Shown here one piece after another: positions 15,386 through 25,079 of a stretch of 64,000 bases of DNA. Where the stretch lies: the NCBI RefSeq assembly GCF_008642355.1, contig NZ_CP029193.1, positions 1,202,001 through 1,266,000 on the forward strand, in the 5' to 3' direction. Each line of letters starts with the position of its first letter. The stretch's first letter is position 1. Below the pieces are notes generated by a model. That model ran no database searches and was not told where the DNA came from. It saw nothing but the letters and a program-made list of their open reading frames with translations. Made by a program: the position numbers and the translations under genes. The DNA comes from Streptomyces venezuelae. Lineage in GTDB: Bacteria > Actinomycetota > Actinomycetes > Streptomycetales > Streptomycetaceae.

Positions 15386-15658
15386 TCAGAGGTGGGCGTA
15401 GACGTCGTCGAGGGAGATGCCGCGGGCGACCATCATCACCTGTACGTGGTACAGGAGCTGCGAGATCTCCTCGGCGGCTGCTTCCTTGCCCTCGTGCTCG
15501 GCGGCCATCCACACCTCGGCGGCCTCCTCGACGACCTTCTTGCCGATGGCATGGACGCCCTTGTCGACCAGCTCGGCGGTGCGGGAGGTCGCGGGGTCGC
15601 CGTTGGCGGCCTTGTGCTGGAGCTCGGTGAAGAGCTCCTCGAAAGTCTTCTTGGACAT
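15386..15658 (-). CDS. hisE: Phosphoribosyl-ATP pyrophosphohydrolase
   Basis: The protein has 90 residues. ATG at 15658 ([10 protein letters not shown]) is preferred, with GAGTGG eight bases upstream; an in-frame GTG four codons earlier is possible. It hydrolyses phosphoribosyl-ATP to phosphoribosyl-AMP, the second step of histidine synthesis, directly after HisG. The conserved [13 protein letters not shown] acidic helix and [14 protein letters not shown] segment form the Mg2+-binding all-alpha NTP pyrophosphatase fold. It stands alone rather than fused to HisI, as usual in actinobacteria, and lies between ribH and hisG. Confidence 0.95.
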   Translation of the reverse strand: MSKKTFEELFTELQHKAANGDPATSRTAELVDKGVHAIGKKVVEEAAEVWMAAEHEGKEAAAEEISQLLYHVQVMMVARGISLDDVYAHL

Positions 15659-15693
15659 GATGGTCGCCACTCTACGCGGCCGGGCGGTCCCCC

Positions 15694-16179
15694 TCAGCGC
15701 CAGGGTTCGGAGACGGTACGCAGCGTGGTCGCGGTGGCGACGGCGGCGGTGACCGCTTCGTGGCCCTTGTCCTCACTGGACCCCTCGATGCCCGCGCGGT
15801 CCAGTGCCTGCTCCTCCGTGTCGCAGGTCAGCACGCCGAAGCCGATCGGTACACCGGTGTCGACGGACACCTGGACGAGGCCCTGGGTGACGCCCTGGCA
15901 CACGTAGTCGAAGTGCGGGGTGCCGCCGCGGATGACGACGCCGAGCGCGACGATCGCGTCGTATCCGCGCCCCGCGAGGACCTTGGCGACGACGGGCAGC
16001 TCGAAGCTGCCGGGGACGCGCAGCACGGTCGGCTCGCTGATGCCGAGCTCGTTCAGGGCGCGCAGGGCGCCGTCGACGAGGCCGTCCATGACCTTGTCGT
16101 GCCACTGCGCCGCGATGACCGCGACCCGCAGGTCGCCGCAGTTCTTCACACTCAGTTCGGGTGCACCCTTGCCGCTCAC
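15694..16179 (-). CDS. ribH: 6,7-dimethyl-8-ribityllumazine synthase
   Basis: The protein has 161 residues from GTG at 16179, preceded by GAGGAG. It condenses 5-amino-6-ribitylaminouracil with 3,4-dihydroxy-2-butanone 4-phosphate to lumazine, the penultimate riboflavin step. The signatures [27 protein letters not shown] and [15 protein letters not shown] are those of the family; the His in the second is the catalytic acid-base residue. The enzyme normally assembles as pentamers or a 60-mer capsid. The gene follows ribBA by 26 bases and leads into hisE. Confidence 0.97.
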   Translation of the reverse strand: MSGKGAPELSVKNCGDLRVAVIAAQWHDKVMDGLVDGALRALNELGISEPTVLRVPGSFELPVVAKVLAGRGYDAIVALGVVIRGGTPHFDYVCQGVTQGLVQVSVDTGVPIGFGVLTCDTEEQALDRAGIEGSSEDKGHEAVTAAVATATTLRTVSEPWR

Positions 16180-16205
16180 GTGCTTCTCCTCAAGGTGTTC
16201 TCGAA

Positions 16206-17504
16206 TTACTGGTTGCCGCAGGCGGACACGTCGGTGGCGTCCAGCCAGGGCAGGTCGTGCCCCATCCGGTCCCGCTTGGTGCGCAGGTACCGAAGATTGT
16301 GTTCGCCGGCCTCGACGGGCATCGGCTCGCGCCCGGTGACCTTCAGGCCGTGCCGCAGGACCGCGTCGGTCTTGTCGGGGTTGTTGGTCATCAGGCGGAC
16401 ACCGCGTACCCCCAGGTCGCGCAGGATCTGCGCGCCCGCGCCGTAGTCCCGGGCGTCGGCGGGCAGGCCGAGCTCCAGGTTGGCGTCGAGGGTGTCGCTG
16501 CCCTGCTCCTGGAGGGCGTACGCGCGCAGCTTGGAGAGCAGGCCGATGCCGCGGCCCTCGTGGCCGCGCAGGTAGACGACGACGCCGCGGCCCTCGTCGA
16601 TGATGCGCCGCATGGCCGCCTCCAGCTGCGGGCCGCAGTCGCAGCGCAGCGAGTGGAAGACGTCGCCGGTGAGGCACTCGGAGTGCAGGCGCACCAGGAC
16701 GTCCTCGCCGTCGCCGAGGTCGCCGTGGACGAGGGCGACGTGTTCGACGCCGTCGACGGTGGAGCGGTAGCCGTGCGCCGTGAACTCGCCGAAGGCGGTG
16801 GGCAGGCTGACCTCGGCTTCGCGGCGGACGGTGGGTTCCGCGGAGCGGCGGTAGGCGATGAGGTCCTCGATGGAGATGATCGTCAGGCCGTGCTTGCGGG
16901 CGAAGGGGATCAGCTCGGGCAGGCGGAGCATCTTGCCGTCCTCGCCGGCGATCTCCACGATGGCCCCGGCGGGACGCAGTCCGGCGAGCCGGGCGAGGTC
17001 GACGGCGGCCTCCGTGTGGCCGTCACGCGTGAGGACACCGCCGGACTTGGCGCGCAGCGGGAAGATGTGCCCCGGGCGCACGAAGTCGTCGGCGGTCGCC
17101 GCGCCGCCCGCGAGGAGCTGGAGCGTGGTGGCGCGGTCGTCGGCGGAGATGCCGGTGCTCACGCCGTGCGCGGCGGACGCGTCCACGGAGACGGTGAACG
17201 CCGTGCTCATCGACTCGGTGTTGTGCTCGACCATCTGCGGGAGCCGGAGCCGGTCGAGCTCCTCGGCCTCCATGGGCGCGCAGATCAGGCCCCGGCACTC
17301 GCTCATCATGAACGCGACGATCTCGGGGGTCGCCTTCTCGGCGGCGACGACGAGGTCGCCCTCGTTCTCGCGGTCCTCGTCGTCGACGACCACGACGGGG
17401 CGGCCCGCGGCGATGTCGCGGATGGCCTGCTCGACGGGGTCGAGGGAGAGGTCGAGGGTGTCTTGTTCGCTGGCGGTGCCGTGCCAGACGGGTGCCACAG
17501 TCAT
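16206..17504 (-). CDS. ribBA: Bifunctional DHBP synthase / GTP cyclohydrolase II
   Basis: The protein has 432 residues and starts in an ATGA overlap with ribM. The N-terminal half (about 1-215) is RibB, with [14 protein letters not shown] and the acidic Mg2+ site; it makes dihydroxybutanone phosphate from ribulose 5-phosphate. The C-terminal half (about 220-420) is RibA, with zinc ligands in [17 protein letters not shown] and the GHEGRGIGL loop; it opens GTP to start the pyrimidine branch. Both catalytic sets look complete, so the protein feeds both branches of riboflavin synthesis. The last residues CGNQ extend a little past the usual end. Confidence 0.96.
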   Translation of the reverse strand: MTVAPVWHGTASEQDTLDLSLDPVEQAIRDIAAGRPVVVVDDEDRENEGDLVVAAEKATPEIVAFMMSECRGLICAPMEAEELDRLRLPQMVEHNTESMSTAFTVSVDASAAHGVSTGISADDRATTLQLLAGGAATADDFVRPGHIFPLRAKSGGVLTRDGHTEAAVDLARLAGLRPAGAIVEIAGEDGKMLRLPELIPFARKHGLTIISIEDLIAYRRSAEPTVRREAEVSLPTAFGEFTAHGYRSTVDGVEHVALVHGDLGDGEDVLVRLHSECLTGDVFHSLRCDCGPQLEAAMRRIIDEGRGVVVYLRGHEGRGIGLLSKLRAYALQEQGSDTLDANLELGLPADARDYGAGAQILRDLGVRGVRLMTNNPDKTDAVLRHGLKVTGREPMPVEAGEHNLRYLRTKRDRMGHDLPWLDATDVSACGNQ

Positions 17505-18148
17505 GCCGGGGCTCCTTCCATGACGGGCTGCGAGGCGGCGGTGCGGGAGCGCAGCCACCAGTCGCGCAGGCCCCAGAGGACGAGGGCGAGGTAGACGACG
17601 TACACGAGTCCGGAGAAGGCGAGGCCGCTGCTGAAGGCGAGCGGCACGCCGACCACGTCGACGAGCAGCCAGGCGAACCAGAACTCGACGAGCCCGCGGG
17701 CCTGGGCGACCATCGCGGCGAGCGTGCCGACGAAGATGTACGCGTCGGGCCAGGGGTTCCAGGACAGGTCGGGGACGGCGCTGAACAGGGCGCCGACGGC
17801 GAGGGTGCCGACCGCGGTGCCCGCGACCAGGACGCCCCGCTCCTTCCAGGTGGCGAACCGGATGGCGATGGAGCCGTCCTGCGCCTGCTGCCTGCCGCGC
17901 GTCCACTGCCGCCAGCCCCACAGCGCGACGCCGATGACGAGGAGCTGCTTGCCGACGCCTCCGGAGAGCTGCGCGGAGGCGTACGCGGCGACGAGGATGA
18001 CGCCGGACAGGAACTGGGCGGGCCAGGTCCATATCGAGCGCCGCCAGCCGAGCGCGAGGGCGATCAGGCCGACGGTGTTGCCGATCATGTCGGACCAGAG
18101 GATGTGCTGGTCGAAGGCCGTGAAGGCTTCGGAGTTGAGCCAGTTCAC
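17501..18148 (-). CDS. ribM: Riboflavin transporter RibM (PnuC family)
   Basis: The protein has 215 residues with about seven hydrophobic segments and the PnuC-type motif region [22 protein letters not shown]. PnuC proteins carry nicotinamide mononucleotide or riboside, but members encoded in rib operons of Corynebacterium and Streptomyces davawensis (RibM) import riboflavin by facilitated diffusion. The position here, overlapping ribE upstream and ribBA downstream by four bases each, makes riboflavin the likely substrate. It lies downstream of the FMN riboswitch, so uptake and synthesis are controlled together. Confidence 0.87.
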   Translation of the reverse strand: MNWLNSEAFTAFDQHILWSDMIGNTVGLIALALGWRRSIWTWPAQFLSGVILVAAYASAQLSGGVGKQLLVIGVALWGWRQWTRGRQQAQDGSIAIRFATWKERGVLVAGTAVGTLAVGALFSAVPDLSWNPWPDAYIFVGTLAAMVAQARGLVEFWFAWLLVDVVGVPLAFSSGLAFSGLVYVVYLALVLWGLRDWWLRSRTAASQPVMEGAPA

Positions 18149-18759
18149 TGTGCGGCCCCCTGCTGGTGTGCGCGGTCGCCGAGCAGGCGCTCGACGTACT
18201 TGGCGATGACGTCGACCTCGAGGTTGACCGGGTCGCCGGGCTGCTTGATGCCGAGCGTGGTCAGCGCGAGGGTCGTGGGGATGAGGCTGATGGTGAAGAA
18301 GTCGGGGCCCGCGTCGACCACGGTGAGGCTGACGCCGTCGACGGTGATGGAGCCCTTCTCGACGACGTAGCGGGAGAGACCGGCCGGGAGCGAGACCTTG
18401 ACGATCTCCCAGTTCTCGGACGGCTTGCGCTCGACGATCTCGCCGGTCCCGTCGACGTGCCCCTGCACGATGTGTCCGCCGAGGCGGGCGCCGACCGCGG
18501 TGGGGCGCTCCAGGTTGACGCGGGAGCCGACCGTGAGCGCGCCGAGGCTGGAGCGGTTCAGGGTCTCGGCCATGACGTCGGCGGTGAACTCGTCGCCCTC
18601 GTGCTCCACGACCGTCAGACAGACGCCGTTGACCGCGATGGAGTCGCCGTGCTGGGCGCCCTCGGTGACGACGGGGCCGCGCAGGCGGAAGCGGGAGGCG
18701 TCGGGGAGGTTCTCGACGGCGGTGATCTCGCCCAGCTCTTCGACGATTCCGGTGAACAC
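18145..18759 (-). CDS. ribE: Riboflavin synthase alpha chain
   Basis: The protein has 204 residues with the typical start [12 protein letters not shown] and two homologous lumazine-binding repeats (about 1-97 and 98-200; [12 protein letters not shown] and [14 protein letters not shown] mark the equivalent positions). It dismutates two lumazine molecules into riboflavin and the ribityl pyrimidine. The GTG start comes one base after the ribD stop, and the ribosome site AAGGAG lies within the end of ribD, so translation is coupled. The stop overlaps the ribM start. Also called ribC in some species. Confidence 0.96.
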   Translation of the reverse strand: MFTGIVEELGEITAVENLPDASRFRLRGPVVTEGAQHGDSIAVNGVCLTVVEHEGDEFTADVMAETLNRSSLGALTVGSRVNLERPTAVGARLGGHIVQGHVDGTGEIVERKPSENWEIVKVSLPAGLSRYVVEKGSITVDGVSLTVVDAGPDFFTISLIPTTLALTTLGIKQPGDPVNLEVDVIAKYVERLLGDRAHQQGAAQ

Positions 18760-18760
18760 T

Positions 18761-19846
18761 TCAGTGCTCCTTCGCTACGAGGGTCGCGGTGATGCGCAGG
18801 TCGGGGCCGATGCGGACGGTCTCGCTCACGTCGAGCCGCAACGCATCGGTGATGGTGGTGATTCCGCCGCCGTCCAGGGCGGCGGGACCCGCGCCGAGGA
18901 GGACGGGGGCGAGGTAGCCGACGACGCGGTCGACGCAGTCGGCGGCGACGAAGGCTCCGGCGAGGGTCGGGCCGCCTTCGAGGAGGACGGACCGCACTCC
19001 GCGCGCGTGGAGCACGTCCAGGAGGGTTCGGATGTCCAACCCGCCTGTCGCGCGCGGGAGGCGCACGGTCTCGCCCTCATGGGCGGGGGTGCTGTCCTCG
19101 GCGACGGCGATCAGCGTCGGGGCCGCGTCGTCGAGGACGCGGGCGTCCGGCGTGACGGCGGTGCCGTTCGTGTCGACGACGACCCGCAGCGGCTGCACGG
19201 CCCCTTCGATGCCGCGCACGGCGAGGTGGGGGTCGTCGGCGCGCTGGGTGCCGGAGCCGACGACGACGGCGTCGCACTCGGCGCGCAGCCGGTGCACGTC
19301 GGCGCGGGACTCGGCGGAGGTGATCCAGCGGCTGGTGCCGTCGGCGGCGGCGATGCGGCCGTCGAGCGTGGCGGCGTACTTCCAGGTGACGTGCGGACGG
19401 CCGAGCCGGACGGAGGTCAGCCAGGCGGCGTTCACCTCGGCGGCCTCGGCCTCCAGCAGGCCCTGTTCGACCGCGATTCCGGCCGCGCACAGGGTCTGTG
19501 CGCCGCCGGTCGCCGCGGGATTCGGGTCTCCGACCGCGTAGACGACACGGGTGACGCCCGCGTCGACGAGGGCCTGTGCGCACGGTCCTGTGCGGCCGGT
19601 GTGGTTGCAGGGTTCGAGGGTGACGAGTGCGGTGCCGCCGCGGGCCCGCTCGCCGGCCGCGCGCAGGGCGTGGACCTCGGCGTGGGGGCCGCCGGCGCGC
19701 TGGTGCCAGCCCTCGCCCACGGTCTCGCCCGCGGTGTCGAGGACGACGCAGCCGACGACGGGGTTGGGGCTGGTGGAGCCGAGGCCGCGGGCGGCCAGCG
19801 TGATGGCGCGCCGCATGGCGGCTGTTTCGGCTACGGCGGTGGCCAC
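18761..19846 (-). CDS. ribD: Bifunctional riboflavin deaminase/reductase
   Basis: The protein has 361 residues. GTG at 19846 is chosen because AGGAGG precedes it at the right distance; the open frame continues upstream through the leader but lacks a better start. The deaminase domain (about 1-145) has the zinc site PHAEVHAL and EPCNHTGRTGPC. The reductase domain (about 150-360) has WKYAATLDGRIAA and LLEGGPTLAGAFV. It deaminates and then reduces the ribosyl pyrimidine made by RibA. It is the first gene of the operon and lies about 190 bases after the FMN riboswitch. Confidence 0.95.
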   Translation of the reverse strand: MATAVAETAAMRRAITLAARGLGSTSPNPVVGCVVLDTAGETVGEGWHQRAGGPHAEVHALRAAGERARGGTALVTLEPCNHTGRTGPCAQALVDAGVTRVVYAVGDPNPAATGGAQTLCAAGIAVEQGLLEAEAAEVNAAWLTSVRLGRPHVTWKYAATLDGRIAAADGTSRWITSAESRADVHRLRAECDAVVVGSGTQRADDPHLAVRGIEGAVQPLRVVVDTNGTAVTPDARVLDDAAPTLIAVAEDSTPAHEGETVRLPRATGGLDIRTLLDVLHARGVRSVLLEGGPTLAGAFVAADCVDRVVGYLAPVLLGAGPAALDGGGITTITDALRLDVSETVRIGPDLRITATLVAKEH

Positions 19847-20034
19847 CGGGTCCTCCTGCCTCTTCGGGCACGGACTCCGGGGCGCTGTCGATGACGACAG
19901 AACGTACGGACGAAGACACCTGCGGCAACGCCTGCGCCGGATGACACCTGTCCCCGGAAATCCGGAGACCGTTCCGGGCCGAGGCCAGGAACGAGCCAAT
20001 ACGGCGGCGTGCACGGATGCCCGCCCGCCGCGCA

Positions 20035-20155
20035 CTGCCTCCCATCCGGACTTTCACCGTCGGTCCAGGAATTTCACCTGGTCAACCGGTCACTGGAGGT
20101 GACCGGGTCGCGGACTGTAACCGCCGGTTCGGAATTACACCGACCCCGGAGTGCG
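20035..20155 (-). promoter_or_regulatory. FMN riboswitch (RFN element)
   Basis: Read on the minus strand, the region shows the conserved RFN blocks in order: CCGGGGTCGGTG, AACCGGCGGTTACAGTCCGC, GTGACCGGTTGACC, GGTGAAATTCCTGGACC and GACGGTGAAAGTCCGGATG, closing on the basal stem. FMN binding in this family lowers downstream expression. The target is ribD and the genes behind it. CCGG-rich sequence between 19940 and 19980 may be the expression platform, by inference only. Confidence 0.95.
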
Positions 20156-20262
20156 CTGCTTCTGGTACGAGGCCAGTGTGCCATGACCGGATGTGGCCCA
20201 TACGAGTGAACGTGTGTGGGCTGGCTCACAGAGTGACCATTCAACATCACATTCAACCAACT

Positions 20263-20304
20263 TGGTCCAGACCTATTGACGCACTGGTCTAGTCCTCTTA
20301 ATCT
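20263..20304 (+). promoter_or_regulatory. Chitinase promoter with two DasR-type repeats
   Basis: Repeat 1 is TGGTCCAGACCT (20263-20274) and repeat 2 TGGTCTAGTCCT (20285-20296), 22 bases apart. They match the 12-bp direct repeats of Streptomyces chitinase promoters, which belong to dre sites bound by DasR. TTGACG (20276-20281) and TAATCT (20299-20304), 17 bases apart, form a strong promoter. Repeat 2 lies in the spacer, so a bound repressor would block RNA polymerase. Confidence 0.88.
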
Positions 20305-20425
20305 CACCGTCACCTCCGAGGAGCCGGAGCCGACGGCGTGCACGCCCGGGGCCCCAGAACGATCCACATCTCTGCCAGTTGTGTTGTTCCGCCGCTCGTG
20401 TTCCGCACCCGTCCAGGAGGCTCCC

Positions 20426-22762
20426 TTGCCGTCCCCCAACCGCGCGAGACCCACGCTGCTCGCGTCCGGCGCAGCCGTCGCAGGCCTGCTGATCAGCATG
20501 GTTTCCGGTGGCGCCGCCCCGGCTGCCGCCGCCGACGACACGTCCTGTCGCCCCGACGGCCTTTACCGGACGCCCGGGGTGAACGTCCCCTACTGCTCCG
20601 TCTACGACAGCGACGGCCGCGAGAAGATGGGCGCCGACCACAAGCGCCGCACCATCGGCTATTTCACGGGCTGGCGCACCGGAAAGAACGGCGAGCCCGC
20701 CTATCTCGCCAAGGACATCCCGTGGGACAAGATCACCCACATCAACTACGCCTTCGCGCACGTCGACAAGGACAACAAGCTCTCCGTCGGCTCCGACAGC
20801 GAGAAGAACGCCGCCACGGGCATGACGTGGCCGGGCGTCGCGGGCGCCGAGATGGACCCGGCGCTGCCCTACAAGGGCCACTTCAACCAGCTCACCAAGT
20901 TCAAGAAGCAGCACCCGGACGTCAAGACGCTGATCTCGGTCGGCGGATGGGCCGAGACCGGCGGCTATTTCGGTGACGACGGCAAGCGCGTGAACTCGGG
21001 CGGCTTCTACTCGATGGCCACCAACGCGGACGGCTCCGTGAACCAGGCGGGCATCGACACGTTCGCCGACTCGGCGGTCGCCTTCATCAAGAAGTACGGC
21101 TTCAACGGCGTCGACATCGACTACGAGTACCCGACCACGATGAAGGACGCGGGCAACCCGCTCGACTACTCGATCTCCAACGCCCGTCGCGGCGGCCTCG
21201 TCAAGGGCTACGCGGCGCTCATGAAGTCCCTGCGCGAGAAGCTCGACAAGGCGGGCGCGGCCGACGGCAAGCACTACATGCTGACCGTGGCGGCCCCCTC
21301 CTCCGGCTATCTGCTGCGCGGCATGGAGACCTTCCAGGTCCAGAAGTACCTGGACTACGTCAACATCATGTCGTACGACCTGCACGGCGCCTGGAACGAG
21401 TACGTCGGCCCCAACGCCTCGCTCTTCGACGACGGCAAGGACGCCGAGCTGGCGGCCGCCAACGTCTACGGCAGCTCCCAGTACGGCGGCATCGGCTACC
21501 TGAACACCGACTGGGCGTACCACTACTTCCGCGGCTCGATGCCCGCGGGCCGCATCAACATCGGCCTGCCGTACTACACCCGCGGCTTCAAGAACGTGCA
21601 GGGCGGCACCGACGGCCTGTGGGGCAAGGCGGCGGCGACCAGCTGCCCGGCGGGCTCCGGCCTCACCAAGTGCGGTGACGGCGCGGTCGGCATCGACAAC
21701 CTCTGGCACGACAAGGACGACAACGGCAAGGAGTCCCCGGCGGGCTCCAACCCGATGTGGCACGCCAAGAACCTGGAGAAGGGGATCGTCGGGGACTACG
21801 TCACCAAGTACGGCTTCCCCGCCGACACCAAGCTGACCGGCACCTATGCCCGCAAGTACAGCTCCACGCTGGTCGCGCCGTGGCTGTGGAACGCGGACAA
21901 GAAGGTGTTCCTGTCCACGGAGGACGAGGAGTCGGTGGCGAAGAAGGCCGACTACGTGGTCGACCGGGGCATCGGCGGCACGATGGTCTGGGAGATGGCC
22001 GGCGACTACGACTGGAACGCCGCCAAGGGCCAGTACGAGATGGGCGACACGCTCACCTCGCTGATGCACGACAAGTTCAAGAACGCGACGCCGTACGGCG
22101 CGAAGGTCTCCAACAAGGAGCTGCCCACCAAGGCCGTCCACATCGGTGTGGAGTTCGGCGACTTCAAGCTGGGCGACTCCAACTACCCCATCACGCCCAA
22201 GGTGAAGATCACCAACAACACGAAGACGGCGCTGCCCGGCGGCACCGAGTTCCAGTTCGACTACTCCACCGCGGCCCCCGGCAACGCCTCCGACCAGTCC
22301 GGTTTCGGTACGAAGGTGATCAGCAGCGACCACACGGGAAGCAACGTCGGCGGTCTGAAGGGAGACTTCCACCGGGTGTCGCTGAAGCTCCCGGCCTGGC
22401 AGTCCCTCGCGCCCGGCGCCTCCGTGGACCTCTCCTTCAACTACTACCTGCCGGTGTCCACGCCGTGGAACTGGACGGTGAACATCAGCGGCACGACGTA
22501 CGCGCTCGCCGGTGACCTGGCACGCGGCACCACCGTCGTCGAGCCGGGCGGCGGAACGGGCCCGACCGACCCGCCGGACCCGACCGACCCGCCGACGCCC
22601 GGCAAGTGCACCGCGCCCGCGTGGGCATCGGGCACCGAGTACGGCAGCGGATCGACCGTGTCCCACAAGTCCCACACGTGGAAGGCCAAGTGGTGGACGA
22701 AGGGCGATGAGCCCGGCGCCGGCGGCGAATGGGGGGTTTGGCAGGATCTCGGCGCCTGCTGA
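20426..22762 (+). CDS. Secreted GH18 chitinase with CBM5/12 domain
   Basis: The protein has 778 residues from a TTG start preceded by AGGAGG. A signal peptide covers about 1-35. The GH18 barrel (about 70-560) has the catalytic motif [11 protein letters not shown] with D230, D232 and E234; the Glu is the proton donor. Inserted loops ([17 protein letters not shown], then [14 protein letters not shown]) fit the ChiA-like subgroup. A beta domain (about 570-695) precedes a [12 protein letters not shown] linker and a C-terminal chitin-binding CBM5/12 module (about 728-778; [20 protein letters not shown]). It degrades crystalline chitin outside the cell. Control by N-acetylglucosamine through DasR is suggested by the promoter repeats. 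Confidence 0.95.
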   Translation: MPSPNRARPTLLASGAAVAGLLISMVSGGAAPAAAADDTSCRPDGLYRTPGVNVPYCSVYDSDGREKMGADHKRRTIGYFTGWRTGKNGEPAYLAKDIPWDKITHINYAFAHVDKDNKLSVGSDSEKNAATGMTWPGVAGAEMDPALPYKGHFNQLTKFKKQHPDVKTLISVGGWAETGGYFGDDGKRVNSGGFYSMATNADGSVNQAGIDTFADSAVAFIKKYGFNGVDIDYEYPTTMKDAGNPLDYSISNARRGGLVKGYAALMKSLREKLDKAGAADGKHYMLTVAAPSSGYLLRGMETFQVQKYLDYVNIMSYDLHGAWNEYVGPNASLFDDGKDAELAAANVYGSSQYGGIGYLNTDWAYHYFRGSMPAGRINIGLPYYTRGFKNVQGGTDGLWGKAAATSCPAGSGLTKCGDGAVGIDNLWHDKDDNGKESPAGSNPMWHAKNLEKGIVGDYVTKYGFPADTKLTGTYARKYSSTLVAPWLWNADKKVFLSTEDEESVAKKADYVVDRGIGGTMVWEMAGDYDWNAAKGQYEMGDTLTSLMHDKFKNATPYGAKVSNKELPTKAVHIGVEFGDFKLGDSNYPITPKVKITNNTKTALPGGTEFQFDYSTAAPGNASDQSGFGTKVISSDHTGSNVGGLKGDFHRVSLKLPAWQSLAPGASVDLSFNYYLPVSTPWNWTVNISGTTYALAGDLARGTTVVEPGGGTGPTDPPDPTDPPTPGKCTAPAWASGTEYGSGSTVSHKSHTWKAKWWTKGDEPGAGGEWGVWQDLGAC

Positions 22763-22800
22763 CTGTCCGGAGTGCTCACGCCCGCGGGATTTGGCACCCT

Positions 22801-23697
22801 ATGGGCGTGAGCACTGCAGCGGCACTGGCCGAGGAGTTCGAGACCCACCGCCCCCGGATGTTCGGCCTGGCCTACCGGATACTCGGCTCCGCGCAGGAGG
22901 CGGAGGACGCCGTGCAGGACGCGTATCTGCGGTGGAACGGCACGCGGCGCGAGGACATCGAGCAGCCCGCCGCCTGGCTCGCCAAGACCGTCACGAACCT
23001 CTGCCTGAACCGGCTGACCTCGGCCCGCGCCCGTCGTGAGCAGTACGTCGGCACCTGGCTGCCGGAGCCGGTCATCACCTCGGGCGGCACTCTGGGACCG
23101 CTGGAGTCCGCGGAGCAGCGGGAGGCGGTCTCCATGGCCCTGCTCGTCCTCCTGGAGCGGCTGACGCCCAGGGAGCGCGCGGTCTACGTGCTGCGGGAGG
23201 CCTTCTCCTACAGCCACCGGGAGATCGCGGGCGTCCTCGACGCGAGTGAGGCGGGCTGCCGCCAGCTGTACCGCAGGGCGGCCAGGGCGCTCGCCGACGC
23301 GCGGCCCCGGTTCGCGCCGGGGCACGAGCTGCGGCAGCGGTTCGTCGAGTCGTTCGTCGCCGCGGCCCGCGAGGGCGACGTCGTCGGCCTGGAGAAGATA
23401 CTGGCCAGGGACGTCACGTGGTGGGGCGACGGCGGGGGCAAGGTCGCGGCGGCCACCACGCCGATCCTCGGGCGCGAGAACGTCCTGCGGTTCCTGGCGG
23501 GCGTCATGGCGAAGTTCGGGTCCGCGGAGGTCACGTACGCCGAGGTCAACGGCGCGCCCGCGATGGTCATGCGGACGGCGGGACACCTGACGGCCGTCGC
23601 CTCGTTCGAGGGGAGCGACGGGGTGGTGACCGGGGTCCGGTCGGTCGTCAACCCGGACAAGCTCGCCTTCGTGGAACGCCAGTTGGCGGCCGCATGA
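22801..23697 (+). CDS. ECF41-family RNA polymerase sigma factor (SigJ-like)
   Basis: The protein has 298 residues. Sigma region 2 (about 10-75; RPRMFGLAYRILGSAQEAED) and region 4 (about 110-165; LTPRERAVYVLREAFSYSHR) are followed by a SnoaL-like extension. Three ECF41 hallmarks are present: WLPEP (86-90) between the sigma domains, DGGGK (210-214) and NPDKL (284-288) in the extension. In this family the extension modulates sigma activity in place of an anti-sigma factor. The usual neighbour, a COE oxidoreductase or carboxymuconolactone decarboxylase-type gene, is absent. The next real gene is a convergent ROK regulator. Confidence 0.93.
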   Translation: MGVSTAAALAEEFETHRPRMFGLAYRILGSAQEAEDAVQDAYLRWNGTRREDIEQPAAWLAKTVTNLCLNRLTSARARREQYVGTWLPEPVITSGGTLGPLESAEQREAVSMALLVLLERLTPRERAVYVLREAFSYSHREIAGVLDASEAGCRQLYRRAARALADARPRFAPGHELRQRFVESFVAAAREGDVVGLEKILARDVTWWGDGGGKVAAATTPILGRENVLRFLAGVMAKFGSAEVTYAEVNGAPAMVMRTAGHLTAVASFEGSDGVVTGVRSVVNPDKLAFVERQLAAA

Positions 23698-23723
23698 CGA
23701 CGAAGCCCACGGCCGCCGCGTGA
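23694..23723 (+). pseudogene. Possible remnant start of a lost sigma-coupled gene
   Basis: An ATG overlapping the sigma factor stop (ATGA) opens a nine-codon frame, MTTKPTAAA. It may be the leftover beginning of the usual co-translated partner, or chance. There is no further homology to judge by. Confidence 0.2.
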
Positions 23724-23765
23724 CGGAGCGGCTGCGCGAGGGCACGCGTGGACGTCATGGGTGCG

Positions 23766-23790
23766 CCCCGCGCGGCCACTGCGCGCGGGG
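23766..23790. terminator. Terminator between sigma factor and ROK gene
   Basis: CCCCGCGCG (23766-23774) and CGCGCGGGG (23782-23790) form a perfect 9-bp stem with a 7-base loop, placed between convergent genes. Confidence 0.7.
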
Positions 23791-23888
23791 TGACGAGCGT
23801 GCCGCCGGTCATGCCGCTGCCCGGGGCGGGGCGGGCAGGCCCGTGAGGCGGCGCCGCGGGGCTCGGAGCCCGGTCGCGGCCCGCGCCC

Positions 23889-25064
23889 TCAGTGACCCGC
23901 GCGCGGTCCGAACAGCTCGTCCTGTGCCGCGTCCCGCGCCGCGAGCAGCGCCCCGCGCAGCACCGCGGCCCCGCCCAGCGTGCCGGCCCGCACCTCGGTG
24001 CGCAGGGGTGACATGGCGGTGACGCGGTCCGTGACGCGTGCCGCCAGTTCCGCGCCGCCCGCGCGGCCCACCTCGCCGCCGAGGACCACGCAGCCCGGGT
24101 CGAGGATCGCGGCCATCGCCGCCGCCCCGACGGCCACCCGGTCGGCGACGGCGTCCAGGAAGGCGTCCTCGCCGGTCTCGACCGCGCGCCGCACCACGTC
24201 GGCACCGGACATGCCGGGCTCCGGGATGCCGTGCTCCGCGCCGAGTTCGCGCAGGGCACTCGCGCAGGCCAGCGAGTGGAAGCCGCCTTCGCAGCTGGTG
24301 GCCGACGGGAGCGTGCTCGTGCCCGGCACCGGCAGGAAGCCGATCTCGCCGGTGCCGCCCGACGCTCCCCTGCGCAGCACGCCGTCGAGCACGACGGCGG
24401 CGCCGACGCCGTCGCCGAGCCAGAGCAGCACGAACGTGTCCCGGTCGTGCGCGGCGCCGTCCCTGCGTTCGGCGCGGGCCGCGAGGTTGGTCTCGTTCTC
24501 CACGAGGACGCGGGCGCCGAGCCGCTCGTGGAGGGCGCCCGCGAGGCGGCGGTGCCAGGCGGGCAGCGAGGACGTGTCGTGCAGGTCGCCGGTGGCGGGG
24601 TCGATGAGTCCCGGGGCGCCGATGCCGACGGTGTGCAGGCGCTGCACGCCGCCCTCCGCGGCGGTGCGCTCGACGAGGGCGACGGCCTGCTCGACGGCGG
24701 GTCCCGTGCCGGCGCCGCCGCCGATGGGCGCGGAGGCCTCGGCGAGGACCGCGCCGAGCAGGTCGGTGACGACGACGGAGACACTCTCGGTGCGCACGTC
24801 GAGCGCGGCGAGGTGGGCGCGGTCGGCGACTATGCCGTACAGGCGGGCGTTCGGGCCGCGCCGTTGGGCACCCGCCTCGCCGACGACCGTGATGAGCCCG
24901 GAGCCCTGGAGCCGCTCGACGAGATCGGCGACGGAGGGCCGTGACAGGCCGGTGAGCTGCTTCAACTGGTTCGCGGTGAGCGGCCCTTCGCTCTGCAGGA
25001 GCCCCAGCGCGAGCCGGTCGTTGATGGCTCGGGCGGTACTCGGTGAGGCGGGCGACACAGGCAT
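23889..25064 (-). CDS. ROK family transcriptional regulator
   Basis: The protein has 391 residues; GGGAGGA precedes the ATG. Residues about 10-70 form a winged helix (LTANQLKQLTGLSRPSVADL). The ROK fold follows, with LGAVLAEASAPI and GVGAAVVLDGVLRRGASGGT, then GEIGF. In ROK sugar kinases the catalytic residue is the Asp of an NDAN-type motif; here the motif reads NETN, so kinase activity is unlikely. The zinc-binding Cys cluster of sugar kinases is also reduced to scattered Cys residues. The protein probably represses the divergent MFS gene and itself through the palindrome at 25095-25115, with a sugar or sugar phosphate as inducer (inference). Confidence 0.9.
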   Translation of the reverse strand: MPVSPASPSTARAINDRLALGLLQSEGPLTANQLKQLTGLSRPSVADLVERLQGSGLITVVGEAGAQRRGPNARLYGIVADRAHLAALDVRTESVSVVVTDLLGAVLAEASAPIGGGAGTGPAVEQAVALVERTAAEGGVQRLHTVGIGAPGLIDPATGDLHDTSSLPAWHRRLAGALHERLGARVLVENETNLAARAERRDGAAHDRDTFVLLWLGDGVGAAVVLDGVLRRGASGGTGEIGFLPVPGTSTLPSATSCEGGFHSLACASALRELGAEHGIPEPGMSGADVVRRAVETGEDAFLDAVADRVAVGAAAMAAILDPGCVVLGGEVGRAGGAELAARVTDRVTAMSPLRTEVRAGTLGGAAVLRGALLAARDAAQDELFGPRAGH

Positions 25065-25079
25065 GGCCGGATCCTCCCA

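Larger units (their letters stand above)
19847..20425. other. Intergenic region between ribD and the second chitinase
   Basis: It holds a leader of about 190 bases with the FMN riboswitch on the minus strand (20035-20155) and the chitinase promoter with DasR-type repeats on the plus strand (20263-20304). The remainder is the chitinase 5' leader of about 115 bases, in which I see no further structure. Confidence 0.8.

Noticed and set aside
20273..22675. 800-codon open frame on the minus strand opposite the chitinase
   Set aside because: No domain recognised, and it mirrors codon bias of the chitinase, whose catalytic motif and promoter are clear.
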